A stretch of 64,000 nucleotides of DNA, from contig NZ_QDAE01000014.1 of the NCBI RefSeq assembly GCF_003075455.1, positions 26,710 through 90,709 of the forward strand, given 5' to 3'. The stretch is from Arthrobacter sp. Bz4. GTDB lineage: Bacteria; Actinomycetota; Actinomycetes; Actinomycetales; Micrococcaceae. Positions 17,934 through 25,066 of this stretch are shown here, piece by piece (position 1 is the first letter of the stretch; each line of letters begins with the position of its first letter). Below the pieces are notes generated by a model. That model was given only the letters and a program-made list of their open reading frames with translations. It was not told where the DNA came from and did not search any database. Made by a program: the position numbers and the translations under genes.

Positions 17934-19844
17934 TTGATCACCAGGTTTCCGTTGGTGTCCGCGACCCTCCTTGTCGGAGTCGGCGTGGCAGTGCTCCTCA
18001 TCAGCTCGCAGCCTGCTGCCGCACAACTGGCTGCGAGCAGCTACGCCCTCGCCGTTGCAGTGTTCCGCTCCGTGACGATGGTCCGCGGACTGTTCCACGG
18101 TCGATTGGGCATCGATTTGCTCGCTGTCGCAGCGATCGGCTCAACAGTGGCGGTCGGCGAGTACATTGCTTCCCTGATCGTCGTCCTCATGCTGACCGGG
18201 GGCGAGGCGTTGGAAGACTTCGCGCACGGACGGGCAACGAAAGAGTTACGCGCGCTACTCGATCGCTCCCCCCGCACAGCGCACCGCGAATCACCGGGGC
18301 TTCCCCTGCAGGACATCCCGGTGGCGGACGTCGTACCAGGGGATTTCCTCCTCGTCCGGCCCGCCGAGACGGTACCAGTCGACGGCACCCTGGCGTCCGA
18401 TGCCGGTACCTTCGACGAGGCTGCCCTGACAGGGGAAAGTCTTCCCGTGGAACGGGTACACGGTGACCGATTGCTCAGTGGCACCGTGAATGGCGCCGAT
18501 GCAGTCCGCATGTTGGCGACCGCCACCGCATCCAATTCCCAGTACAGCCAGATCGTTGCCCTCGTCCAGGAGGCGGCAGCAAGCCGGGCACCGATGGTCC
18601 GGCTGGCCGATCGATACGCCGTCCCGTTCACCGTGTTCGCGTTTATCCTGGCTGGGGTGGCCTGGTTCCTCAGCCAGGACCCAGCACGTTTTGCCCAGGT
18701 GCTGGTGGTCGCAACCCCTTGCCCGCTGCTGATCGCAGCCCCTGTTGCGTTCCTTGCCGGCACCAGCCGGGCCGCCCATGCTGGGATTATCATCAAGAAC
18801 GCAGGGACACTGGAGCAGCTCAGCCGGGTACGGACCGCCGTGTTCGATAAGACCGGGACGCTCACGTCCGGGCATCCCACCCTCCTGCAGGTCCAGATCG
18901 CGGTGGGAACCGGGGACGCCCTCACTGAGGATCGGTTGTTGCAGCTTGCCGCTTCGGCGGAGCAGTATTCGTCCCACGTCCTCGCGGGGTCCGTCATCGA
19001 AGCCGCATCGGCGCGCGGACTGACCCTTCTGCCGGCGGAAAACGCGAGCGAACACGCCACCGATGGAGTGAGCGCCGATTGCGGCGGGTACACGGTGATT
19101 GTGGGGAAGCCAGCCTTCGTCCGCGCCCGGACCTCCGGATTTGAAAGCGTCGACCTGGTCAGTGGTCAGTTGGGGATCTACATCGGCGTCGACGGGATCT
19201 ACGCCGGGGCTCTGATCATGAGCGACCCCTTGCGTGCCAACGCCGTCGATACCCTGGCCGCGCTCAGACGGTTGGGCGTTTCAGAGACTGTTCTGCTGAC
19301 GGGTGACGCCTCCTCCACGGCCGAACACATTGCCGCGGAAGCGGGAATCACCCGCTTCATCGCCGATTGTCTCCCGGTCGACAAGGTGAATGAGGTCGCC
19401 TCCCTGTCGTTGCGGCCGGTGATGATGGTCGGGGACGGGGTCAACGATGCTCCGGTGCTGGCTGCGGCCGACGTCGGCATCGCGATGGGTGCCAAAGGTT
19501 CCACTGCCGCCAGCGAATCCGCCGACGTCGTGCTGATGCTCGACGACCTGTCACGAGTCGCTACGGCCGTCGACATTGGTCAGCACACCATCCGGGTGGC
19601 TAAAGCCAGTATCTGGACGGGGATTGTTCTCAGTGTCGTCCTGATGATCGCTGCATCCCTGGGGATGGTTCCCGCGGTGGCTGGCGCGCTGCTGCAGGAG
19701 TTGGTGGATCTCGCAACCATCCTTAACGCGCTCCGGGCGCTCGGCGGGCGGCGGGCCGCCAGCACCAGCCGGCCCGCCGTCACTGCCGCTAGTAGCGGTC
19801 CGGTTCCTCCCCAAATTCGAAGTAGCGACCGTGGACACTCGTAG
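17934..19844 (+). CDS. Heavy-metal P1B-type ATPase with a TPC membrane motif
   Basis: A 636-residue cation pump with no N-terminal metal-binding domain. It has the transduction motif TGES, the membrane motif ATPCPLL (Thr261-Pro-Cys263) in place of the copper/zinc CPC, DKTGT at Asp305, a shortened nucleotide domain, and GDGVNDAPVLAAADVGIAMG with STAASESADVV. The ending TAASSGPVPPQ is low complexity. TPC/SPC pumps are generally linked to cobalt, nickel or iron rather than copper. The start is uncertain: TTG 17934 gives MITRFPLVSATLL, CTG 17904 has a better ribosome site (GGGAG), and the frame is open to 17865. It follows the PPOX gene in the same direction and overlaps the opposite PPOX gene by 56 bases. 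Confidence 0.88.
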   Translation: MITRFPLVSATLLVGVGVAVLLISSQPAAAQLAASSYALAVAVFRSVTMVRGLFHGRLGIDLLAVAAIGSTVAVGEYIASLIVVLMLTGGEALEDFAHGRATKELRALLDRSPRTAHRESPGLPLQDIPVADVVPGDFLLVRPAETVPVDGTLASDAGTFDEAALTGESLPVERVHGDRLLSGTVNGADAVRMLATATASNSQYSQIVALVQEAAASRAPMVRLADRYAVPFTVFAFILAGVAWFLSQDPARFAQVLVVATPCPLLIAAPVAFLAGTSRAAHAGIIIKNAGTLEQLSRVRTAVFDKTGTLTSGHPTLLQVQIAVGTGDALTEDRLLQLAASAEQYSSHVLAGSVIEAASARGLTLLPAENASEHATDGVSADCGGYTVIVGKPAFVRARTSGFESVDLVSGQLGIYIGVDGIYAGALIMSDPLRANAVDTLAALRRLGVSETVLLTGDASSTAEHIAAEAGITRFIADCLPVDKVNEVASLSLRPVMMVGDGVNDAPVLAAADVGIAMGAKGSTAASESADVVLMLDDLSRVATAVDIGQHTIRVAKASIWTGIVLSVVLMIAASLGMVPAVAGALLQELVDLATILNALRALGGRRAASTSRPAVTAASSGPVPPQIRSSDRGHS

Positions 19845-20211
19845 GAATCACCTCAACGTAGGTGTACTTCCGGGTCGGAATCCAGGGTTTGAGCGGTAGC
19901 TGATCCACCTTGTCGACCTCTGACTGGGCGTCGATCACGCGGGCCACTCCTTTAACGACAACGCTTCGCGCCTCGCCTGCGTCAATCTCGTCCACCTCAA
20001 AAGCCACCCGGTTGTTCACCGTCAGCTCAGCCAGCTTGGTCCCGGGATTGGTCCTGAAGAGAAGCCTTCTCTCGTGGGCAAGAAAATTGATCGGATAGAT
20101 GTCAGGATCGCCCATGACGCTGACCGCCAGGCGACCATGTTGGTTTCTTTGCAGCACGGTCCACGACTCCTCTGCAGAGAGGGTGGATCCTGGGCGCTCG
20201 TCACTTTCCAT
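19789..20211 (-). CDS. Pyridoxamine 5'-phosphate oxidase-fold protein (second copy)
   Basis: A 140-residue PPOX-fold protein: LSAEESWTVLQRNQHGRLAVSVMGDPDIYPINFLAHERRLLFRT, GTKLAELTVNNRVAFEVDEID, ARSVVVKGVARVI and a C-terminal YTYVEVIPTSVHGRYFEFG. The ATG at 20211 has AAGGAG at 7-base spacing and overlaps the end of the universal stress gene by 11 bases, so the two are translationally coupled. The longer frame to 20256 is not needed. It is the last gene of the unit P2 ATPase – USP – PPOX. Cofactor (FMN, F420 or haem) is not readable from the sequence. Confidence 0.87.
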   Translation of the reverse strand: MESDERPGSTLSAEESWTVLQRNQHGRLAVSVMGDPDIYPINFLAHERRLLFRTNPGTKLAELTVNNRVAFEVDEIDAGEARSVVVKGVARVIDAQSEVDKVDQLPLKPWIPTRKYTYVEVIPTSVHGRYFEFGEEPDRY

Positions 20212-20689
20212 CGTCGTGCTCCTTGATAGGTCGAGTGGGTTCGTCCTGAGGCACAACCAGGACTGGGCAATGGGCGTGTGCGGCGCAGGCCTTGCTGACG
20301 GATCCCATCGGGTGGTTGAGGAAGCCCCCGGATCCCCTGCGCCCCACCACCAGCAGTTGCGCCGTTTGGCTTGCCTCGATCAGGGCTTCGGCTGCCCCGT
20401 CGAATTTGACAGACACCGAGAGGTTGTCCGGCCGGGAGGCACCGAAGGCCCGGTCCAAGGCTTCCTCAACCAGCGATTCAACACTTTCGCTCAATTGTGA
20501 GGTGAACCGATTGGGTTCGGTTTCAAAGCGTGACGCCGCGCGCTGGTCGGACTTCTTGATGCAGGAAATAACCTCGATGGGTTCATTCATCAGCTTCGCC
20601 ATTCGCCCAGCTACTAGCAGAGCGCTGGACGAGTATTCCGATCCGTCCACTCCAACAACGATTCCACCCGAGTTCGATAGTGAGTTCAT
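20201..20689 (-). CDS. Universal stress protein (single domain)
   Basis: A 162-residue UspA-fold protein. The ATP-binding-type core is present: GGIVVGVDGSEYSSSAL at the start and the glycine motif VVGRRGSGGFLNHPMGSVSKACAAHAHCPVLVV at the end (G-2x-G-9x-G-S). An acidic, Ser-rich middle helix connects them. The frame is open to 20812, but the ATG at 20689 places the first strand at the usual distance. It lies 71 bases downstream of the P2 ATPase on the same strand and overlaps the next PPOX gene. ATP-binding Usp proteins in actinobacteria are typically induced on hypoxia and growth arrest. Confidence 0.88.
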   Translation of the reverse strand: MNSLSNSGGIVVGVDGSEYSSSALLVAGRMAKLMNEPIEVISCIKKSDQRAASRFETEPNRFTSQLSESVESLVEEALDRAFGASRPDNLSVSVKFDGAAEALIEASQTAQLLVVGRRGSGGFLNHPMGSVSKACAAHAHCPVLVVPQDEPTRPIKEHDDGK

Positions 20690-20759
20690 GGGGCCAGCCT
20701 GCCCTTCGGGTGGGAAACGCACTAGGGCCGAAGGGCATGGATATCGTAGACCGACTCCC

Positions 20760-23357
20760 TTACCCAAGGGGTTTATCGGGTTGCCGCACCCGTTTGTAGA
20801 TCCAGTCTGCAATCAGCATGCCGGGGATGGCCAGGACGGCAACGATCAGTCCCGACGGCGGTGGCGGTGCCTGTCCGAGGACTGCTGCAACAGGGGGTAG
20901 ATAAAGAAACAGGGTAAGTGCTGCAAGTTCGGCCGCGCCAGCCCACAGCAGCAAGCGGTTACTGAACCACCCCTGTTTCCATGGCGGCACTGTTGCGCTG
21001 CGGCAAGCAAAGGAGGTTGCCAGCTGCCCGAAGACGACGGCGGCAAACGCAGCTCCCGATGCGGCAAGCACCAGTTTTTCGTCCCATGGTTCGCCACGGA
21101 CCCAACCTCCGCCGAAGAGCACGAGGGAGAAGGCTGTCATGCTGATGATCGCTTCGACAGGGCCGAGGATGACGAAGGCTCTGAACATCAAGTTCCGGTC
21201 CATGAGGTGGCGCCGCTCCGGGGGCCTGGTCAGGACCCGCCGACCCGGGGGCTCGGCTCCGAGCGCCAGAGCGGGAAACAGGTCAGTTCCAATGTCCAAG
21301 GCGAGAATCTGTAGGACACCCAGGGCGAGCGGGAACTGGCCACCGGAAAGTGCCCAAACGACAAACGGTGTGAGCTCGGCGACGTTGTCTGTCAGGTGGT
21401 AGGTGAGGAAACGGCGGATATTCGAGTACGTGGCGCGGCCTTGTTCAATCGCTGCGACAATGGTGCCGAAATGATCGTCGAGCAAAACCAGATCGGCCGC
21501 CTCTCGAGCTACGTCGGTACCACCCCGGCCCATGGCAACCCCAATATCAGCTTGCTGCAAAGCGGGTCCGTCGTTCACTCCGTCGCCAGTCATGGCCACA
21601 ACATGACCCCTGGATTGGAGGGCGCGGGCTACACGAAGCTTCTGCTCGGGTGAGACCCGGCTGACCACCATGCCGTCCCGATCCAGGAGTGCACCAAGGA
21701 TCTGCTCGTCCTCGGGTAGGTCCGCACCCTGAACCACCAGACTGGGGTCATCCGTCAGCCCGATTTCCTTCGCAATTGCCGAGGCTGTGGCTGGATGGTC
21801 GCCAGTGATCATCGCTACCTTGATTCCGGCTCTCCGGGCGGCCCTGATTACCTCGGCGACATCCGGGCGAGGGGGATCATGAAGACCGATGAGGCCAAGG
21901 ACGATTAGATCCCGTTCGATGTTCTCAGTGGGCTGATCCAGCCAGAAGGATCGCGGGCCGGGCAAGTCTCTTCGTGCCACTGCTATCACCCGTAGGCCTC
22001 GGGAAGCCATCGCCTCGACCTGCTCCTCGAGCCGCGTGGCGCGATCTGCACAGAGCGGGAGGACAGATTCCGGGGCGCCTTTGACGTAGAGGGTGGGGCC
22101 GATTAGGACAGACTCCCGCCGTCGGTGCGCGTCGAAAGCGAGACGTCGGTCTGGCGCCAGGTTGTCAGGTTCATGCTGGAGGAGACGCCGTGCAAGAACA
22201 TCGATGGCCGCCTCCATCGGATCGCCGTTTGCTACCCACTCCCTTCCCTCCTTGACGACGCGACCCTGGGAGGCAGCGCGTGCCGCCACAGCGACCTCAA
22301 GGGCCATGGCTCTCCCCGGGCCATCGACGACGGCATCGGGCTCGTACCCGTCGCCGAGGACACGTACCGGGCCCGACAGGGTGAACACCTCAACGGCATT
22401 CATCCGATTTTGGGTTAGTGTTCCGGTCTTGTCCGTGCAAATGAAGGTGGTGGATCCAAGCGTCTCGACTGCTTCCAGGTTGCGAACGAGGGCGTTCCGC
22501 GAGGCCATCCGTTGAGCCCCCATCGCCAGTGAGAGCGTGACCGTCGGGAGGAGCCCTTCCGGGATCAGTGCGACGGCGACACCGATTGCAAAAAGGAAGG
22601 AGTGCCGCCACTCGATTCCAACCAAAACTGAGACTGCAAAGAAGACGCTTGCGACGGTCAGGGCGATTATCGCAATGACACGGACTATTCGATGCAGCTC
22701 CAGGGTCAACGGGGTAGGTGGGGGTTCGGTGGTGTTCGTGAGCGAGGCGATCTCTGCGATTCTTGAGTTCCCTCCGGTAGCAGTGACCACCCCCTCTGCC
22801 TGACCATTGACCAGGAAGGTGCCGCCCCATGCTGCCTCTCCAACAACTTTAGACAGCGCATCGCTCTCGCCAGTCAGCATCGATTCGTCAACCGTGCAGG
22901 CCGACGCAGAAGTAAAACGAATGTCTGCGGGAAGACGGTCCCCAGCCATCAGAATGACGACGTCACCAGGAACCAGTTCACTGGCGCCGACACTCCGTTG
23001 GCGTCCATCACGCCGGACGCTGACTTGCGACGGAAGTAAACCTTGCAGCCGTTCAGCCGCATGTTCGGCCCGCTCCTGCTGGATATGGGCAAACACTCCG
23101 TTGACAATGACCACCACAACAATTGCAATGCTGAGCTGGGGCAGGCCAGCTAACCACGCCAGACCTGCAGCCCCCCACAGCATCAGGGCGAAGAAATGAG
23201 TCAGCTCACTCAAGAATTTCCGCCACGGGGATGCCTTGCGGGCCGCGGGCAACACATTTGGCCCTACCTCAGCCAGTAGCCTTGAGGCATCCGCGCTGCT
23301 AAGACCAGGCTGTGGAAGTTCCGGGAGCACTCCCTGGGCGTCATTCATGGCGGACAT
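20760..23357 (-). CDS. P2-type cation-transporting ATPase (Ca2+/Mg2+ class)
   Basis: An 865-residue pump. It has an N-terminal cation ATPase domain (LPQPGLSSADASRLLAEVGPN), an actuator with VPGDVVILMAGDRLPADIRF and DESMLTGES, DKTGTLTQNRM at the phosphorylation site, MITGDHPATASAIAKEIGL, TGDGVNDGPALQQADIGVAMG, and a six-helix C-terminal membrane domain. Helix 4 contains VALIPEGLLPTVTLSLAMG (the PEGL motif), which separates this class from P1B pumps. The family moves calcium, magnesium or similar ions. In M. tuberculosis the related CtpF belongs to the DosR regulon and lies next to a universal stress gene, the same arrangement as here. It heads an operon with USP and PPOX genes and has two DosR-like boxes upstream. 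Confidence 0.9.
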   Translation of the reverse strand: MSAMNDAQGVLPELPQPGLSSADASRLLAEVGPNVLPAARKASPWRKFLSELTHFFALMLWGAAGLAWLAGLPQLSIAIVVVVIVNGVFAHIQQERAEHAAERLQGLLPSQVSVRRDGRQRSVGASELVPGDVVILMAGDRLPADIRFTSASACTVDESMLTGESDALSKVVGEAAWGGTFLVNGQAEGVVTATGGNSRIAEIASLTNTTEPPPTPLTLELHRIVRVIAIIALTVASVFFAVSVLVGIEWRHSFLFAIGVAVALIPEGLLPTVTLSLAMGAQRMASRNALVRNLEAVETLGSTTFICTDKTGTLTQNRMNAVEVFTLSGPVRVLGDGYEPDAVVDGPGRAMALEVAVAARAASQGRVVKEGREWVANGDPMEAAIDVLARRLLQHEPDNLAPDRRLAFDAHRRRESVLIGPTLYVKGAPESVLPLCADRATRLEEQVEAMASRGLRVIAVARRDLPGPRSFWLDQPTENIERDLIVLGLIGLHDPPRPDVAEVIRAARRAGIKVAMITGDHPATASAIAKEIGLTDDPSLVVQGADLPEDEQILGALLDRDGMVVSRVSPEQKLRVARALQSRGHVVAMTGDGVNDGPALQQADIGVAMGRGGTDVAREAADLVLLDDHFGTIVAAIEQGRATYSNIRRFLTYHLTDNVAELTPFVVWALSGGQFPLALGVLQILALDIGTDLFPALALGAEPPGRRVLTRPPERRHLMDRNLMFRAFVILGPVEAIISMTAFSLVLFGGGWVRGEPWDEKLVLAASGAAFAAVVFGQLATSFACRSATVPPWKQGWFSNRLLLWAGAAELAALTLFLYLPPVAAVLGQAPPPPSGLIVAVLAIPGMLIADWIYKRVRQPDKPLG

Positions 23358-23416
23358 GGCCTCTCCATGGCTTATTTCTTACCGCATACTGTCGATCCTT
23401 CTGAGCGTGCTGGCCA

Positions 23417-23430
23417 GTGACTTTTGGCCC
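23417..23430. promoter_or_regulatory. DosR-like box proximal to the P2 ATPase
   Basis: GTGACTTTTGGCCC matches 11 of 14 core positions of the DosR motif and is 59 bases upstream of the ATPase start in the divergent gap. Confidence 0.4.
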
Positions 23431-23474
23431 GATGTGGTCAGATTTGGCTAGGGAACACCTCCCATGTTCCCGAA

Positions 23475-23488
23475 GGGACTTAGTGCCC
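23475..23488. promoter_or_regulatory. DosR-like box proximal to the tandem USP gene
   Basis: GGGACTTAGTGCCC matches 11 of 14 core positions, with the left half-site GGGACTT intact, 64 bases before the tandem USP start. Confidence 0.45.
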
Positions 23489-23552
23489 TAGAGGCGTCGC
23501 TGGCATGTCACCACAATGGAGCCAAGGCAGTTCAAGTGGAGGTGTTCATGCC

Positions 23553-24440
23553 ATGGGTTCAGCATCGGGCTCCCGGTCAATCGTTCTGGGCGTGCCGTCC
23601 AGCGGACCGACGCCTGAAGCCTTCTTCTGGGCAGTTACCCGGGCGGCGCGTCTGCGAAGGCCACTGATCCTGGTACACACGCTGGATGACTATTGGGTCG
23701 GTCCGGAGGTCTCCTACTTCGAGGACCTCATGCGTCACGGCCGGGAAGTCCTTGAAGAGGCGGCCACGAAAGCCAACGAACTGGCACCCTCGGTCAAGGT
23801 GTCTACCAGACTCCTACTGGGGGATACCGCCAGGGTGTTGTCGGATCTGTCGGAAAATTCCAGTCTGGTGGTTGTGGGGACCCATAAACTCGGACGCGTC
23901 GAGAGTGTAATTTTTGGTGCTCTGAGCCTGAATGTGGCCGTGGCAGCCGTATCGCCGGTTGCAGTCATCCCCGAGGCGTCTATGGAAGGACGGTCGGGCG
24001 TCGTCGTGGGCGTTGACGGGTCCGCCCATTCCCTCGGCTCGGTTGCCTACGCGGCGCGGGAGGCCGATCGTCTGGGTGAGGACCTGTACGCGGTCTACTC
24101 CAGTGAATCACCGAACCTGCGGTTGCGTGGGTCCATTCCACACGATGTGGTGACACGGCGGATCGAGGAGGAACGGGTCAACCTTGCCGAGTCGGTGGCG
24201 GGCCTCACCGAACAGTATCCGGATCTGGTGGTGCATCAACATCTGGAGTTGAACGCGTCGCCTGCCAAAGCGCTTGTGACGGCTGCATCGCGGGCGAAGC
24301 TCCTGGTAGTGGGTCGGCGTGGCCGCGGAAAGCTCACCCGGCTTCTGCTCGGATCGGTGAGCCGAAGTGTCCTGTGGCATATCGAATGCCCCACGATCGT
24401 TACCCCCAACAGGGCGGTGACCGAGGGCCCGTACCGCTAG
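23553..24440 (+). CDS. Tandem universal stress protein (two Usp domains)
   Basis: A 295-residue protein with two Usp folds. Domain 1 (about residues 8-145) starts SIVLGVPSSGPTPEAFFWA and has a degenerate nucleotide loop (VVGTHKLGRVESVIFGALS). Domain 2 (about 150-290) starts GVVVGVDGSAHSLGSVAYA and keeps a standard loop (VVGRRGRGKLTRLLLGSVSRSVLWHIECPTIV), so probably only domain 2 binds ATP. The ATG at 23553 follows GGAGG by 10 bases; the frame extends to 23505 without need. It is divergent from the P2 ATPase operon and shares its regulatory gap. Two-domain Usps of this type are common in actinobacterial dormancy regulons. Confidence 0.88.
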   Translation: MGSASGSRSIVLGVPSSGPTPEAFFWAVTRAARLRRPLILVHTLDDYWVGPEVSYFEDLMRHGREVLEEAATKANELAPSVKVSTRLLLGDTARVLSDLSENSSLVVVGTHKLGRVESVIFGALSLNVAVAAVSPVAVIPEASMEGRSGVVVGVDGSAHSLGSVAYAAREADRLGEDLYAVYSSESPNLRLRGSIPHDVVTRRIEEERVNLAESVAGLTEQYPDLVVHQHLELNASPAKALVTAASRAKLLVVGRRGRGKLTRLLLGSVSRSVLWHIECPTIVTPNRAVTEGPYR

Positions 24441-24487
24441 TCACGGGTGCCCCGACGTGGGTGACAGCCAGGGGCTGGAGGAGTATC

Positions 24488-25066
24488 TTGAGCCCTATGG
24501 AGCCAAATCCCTATCTTCGATTGGTCCATGGGCTCGAGCAGAACGTGGCGCTGGACCGCGCCGTGGACCTGGTGGAACCCTTCGCATCGCAACTGGTGGC
24601 CCACGCGCCGATCCGCCGCATGTTTCACGGCGACGCCACAGGCCTGCCGTTGCATCCGGTTCTGACCGATGTTCCGTTCGGCGCTTGGTTCATGGCCGAC
24701 TTTCTCGACTTCTTCCCGGATGAGGGATCGCGGCGGGCGGCTACCCGGTTGGTTGGGTTGGGTGTTGTATCTGCTGCGCCGACGGCCCTCACCGGGTGGG
24801 CCGAGTGGGCCCTTTCCGACCCCGGAACTCGCCGGGTGGGGGTGGTTCATGCGTCCGCCAACGCCGTCGCTGTCCTGATCTTCGCCGGTTCCTGGCTGGC
24901 CCGACGGCGAAACCGACACAGCATGGGCATCGGTCTCGCTCGGCTAGGCAGCGTGTTTCTCGTGGTGGGCGGCTTTCTGGGCGGTCACATGAGTACCCGA
25001 ACCCGTGCCGTCATCACTGACCCAGCTGGGGTGAACAGTTCCCGGGCAGGGAGCCCCGATCAATAA
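24488..25066 (+). CDS. DUF2231 family membrane protein
   Basis: A 192-residue protein. After a soluble N-terminal part of about 55 residues it enters the DUF2231 domain, with the family opening LPLHPVLTDVPFGAWFMADFLDF and three further hydrophobic segments (GLGVVSAAPTALTGWAEWAL, ANAVAVLIFAGSWLA, GSVFLVVGGFLGGHMS). DUF2231 proteins are small four-helix membrane proteins of unknown, possibly redox, function. I start it at the TTG at 24488 because GGAGGAG ends 4 bases before it; an in-frame ATG follows at 24497. The 3' end overlaps the opposing kinase gene by 53 bases. Confidence 0.82.
   Translation: MSPMEPNPYLRLVHGLEQNVALDRAVDLVEPFASQLVAHAPIRRMFHGDATGLPLHPVLTDVPFGAWFMADFLDFFPDEGSRRAATRLVGLGVVSAAPTALTGWAEWALSDPGTRRVGVVHASANAVAVLIFAGSWLARRRNRHSMGIGLARLGSVFLVVGGFLGGHMSTRTRAVITDPAGVNSSRAGSPDQ

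Noticed and set aside
20724..20737. DosR-like box before the single USP gene
   Set aside because: Only 8 of 14 positions match; the gene is better explained as part of the ATPase operon.
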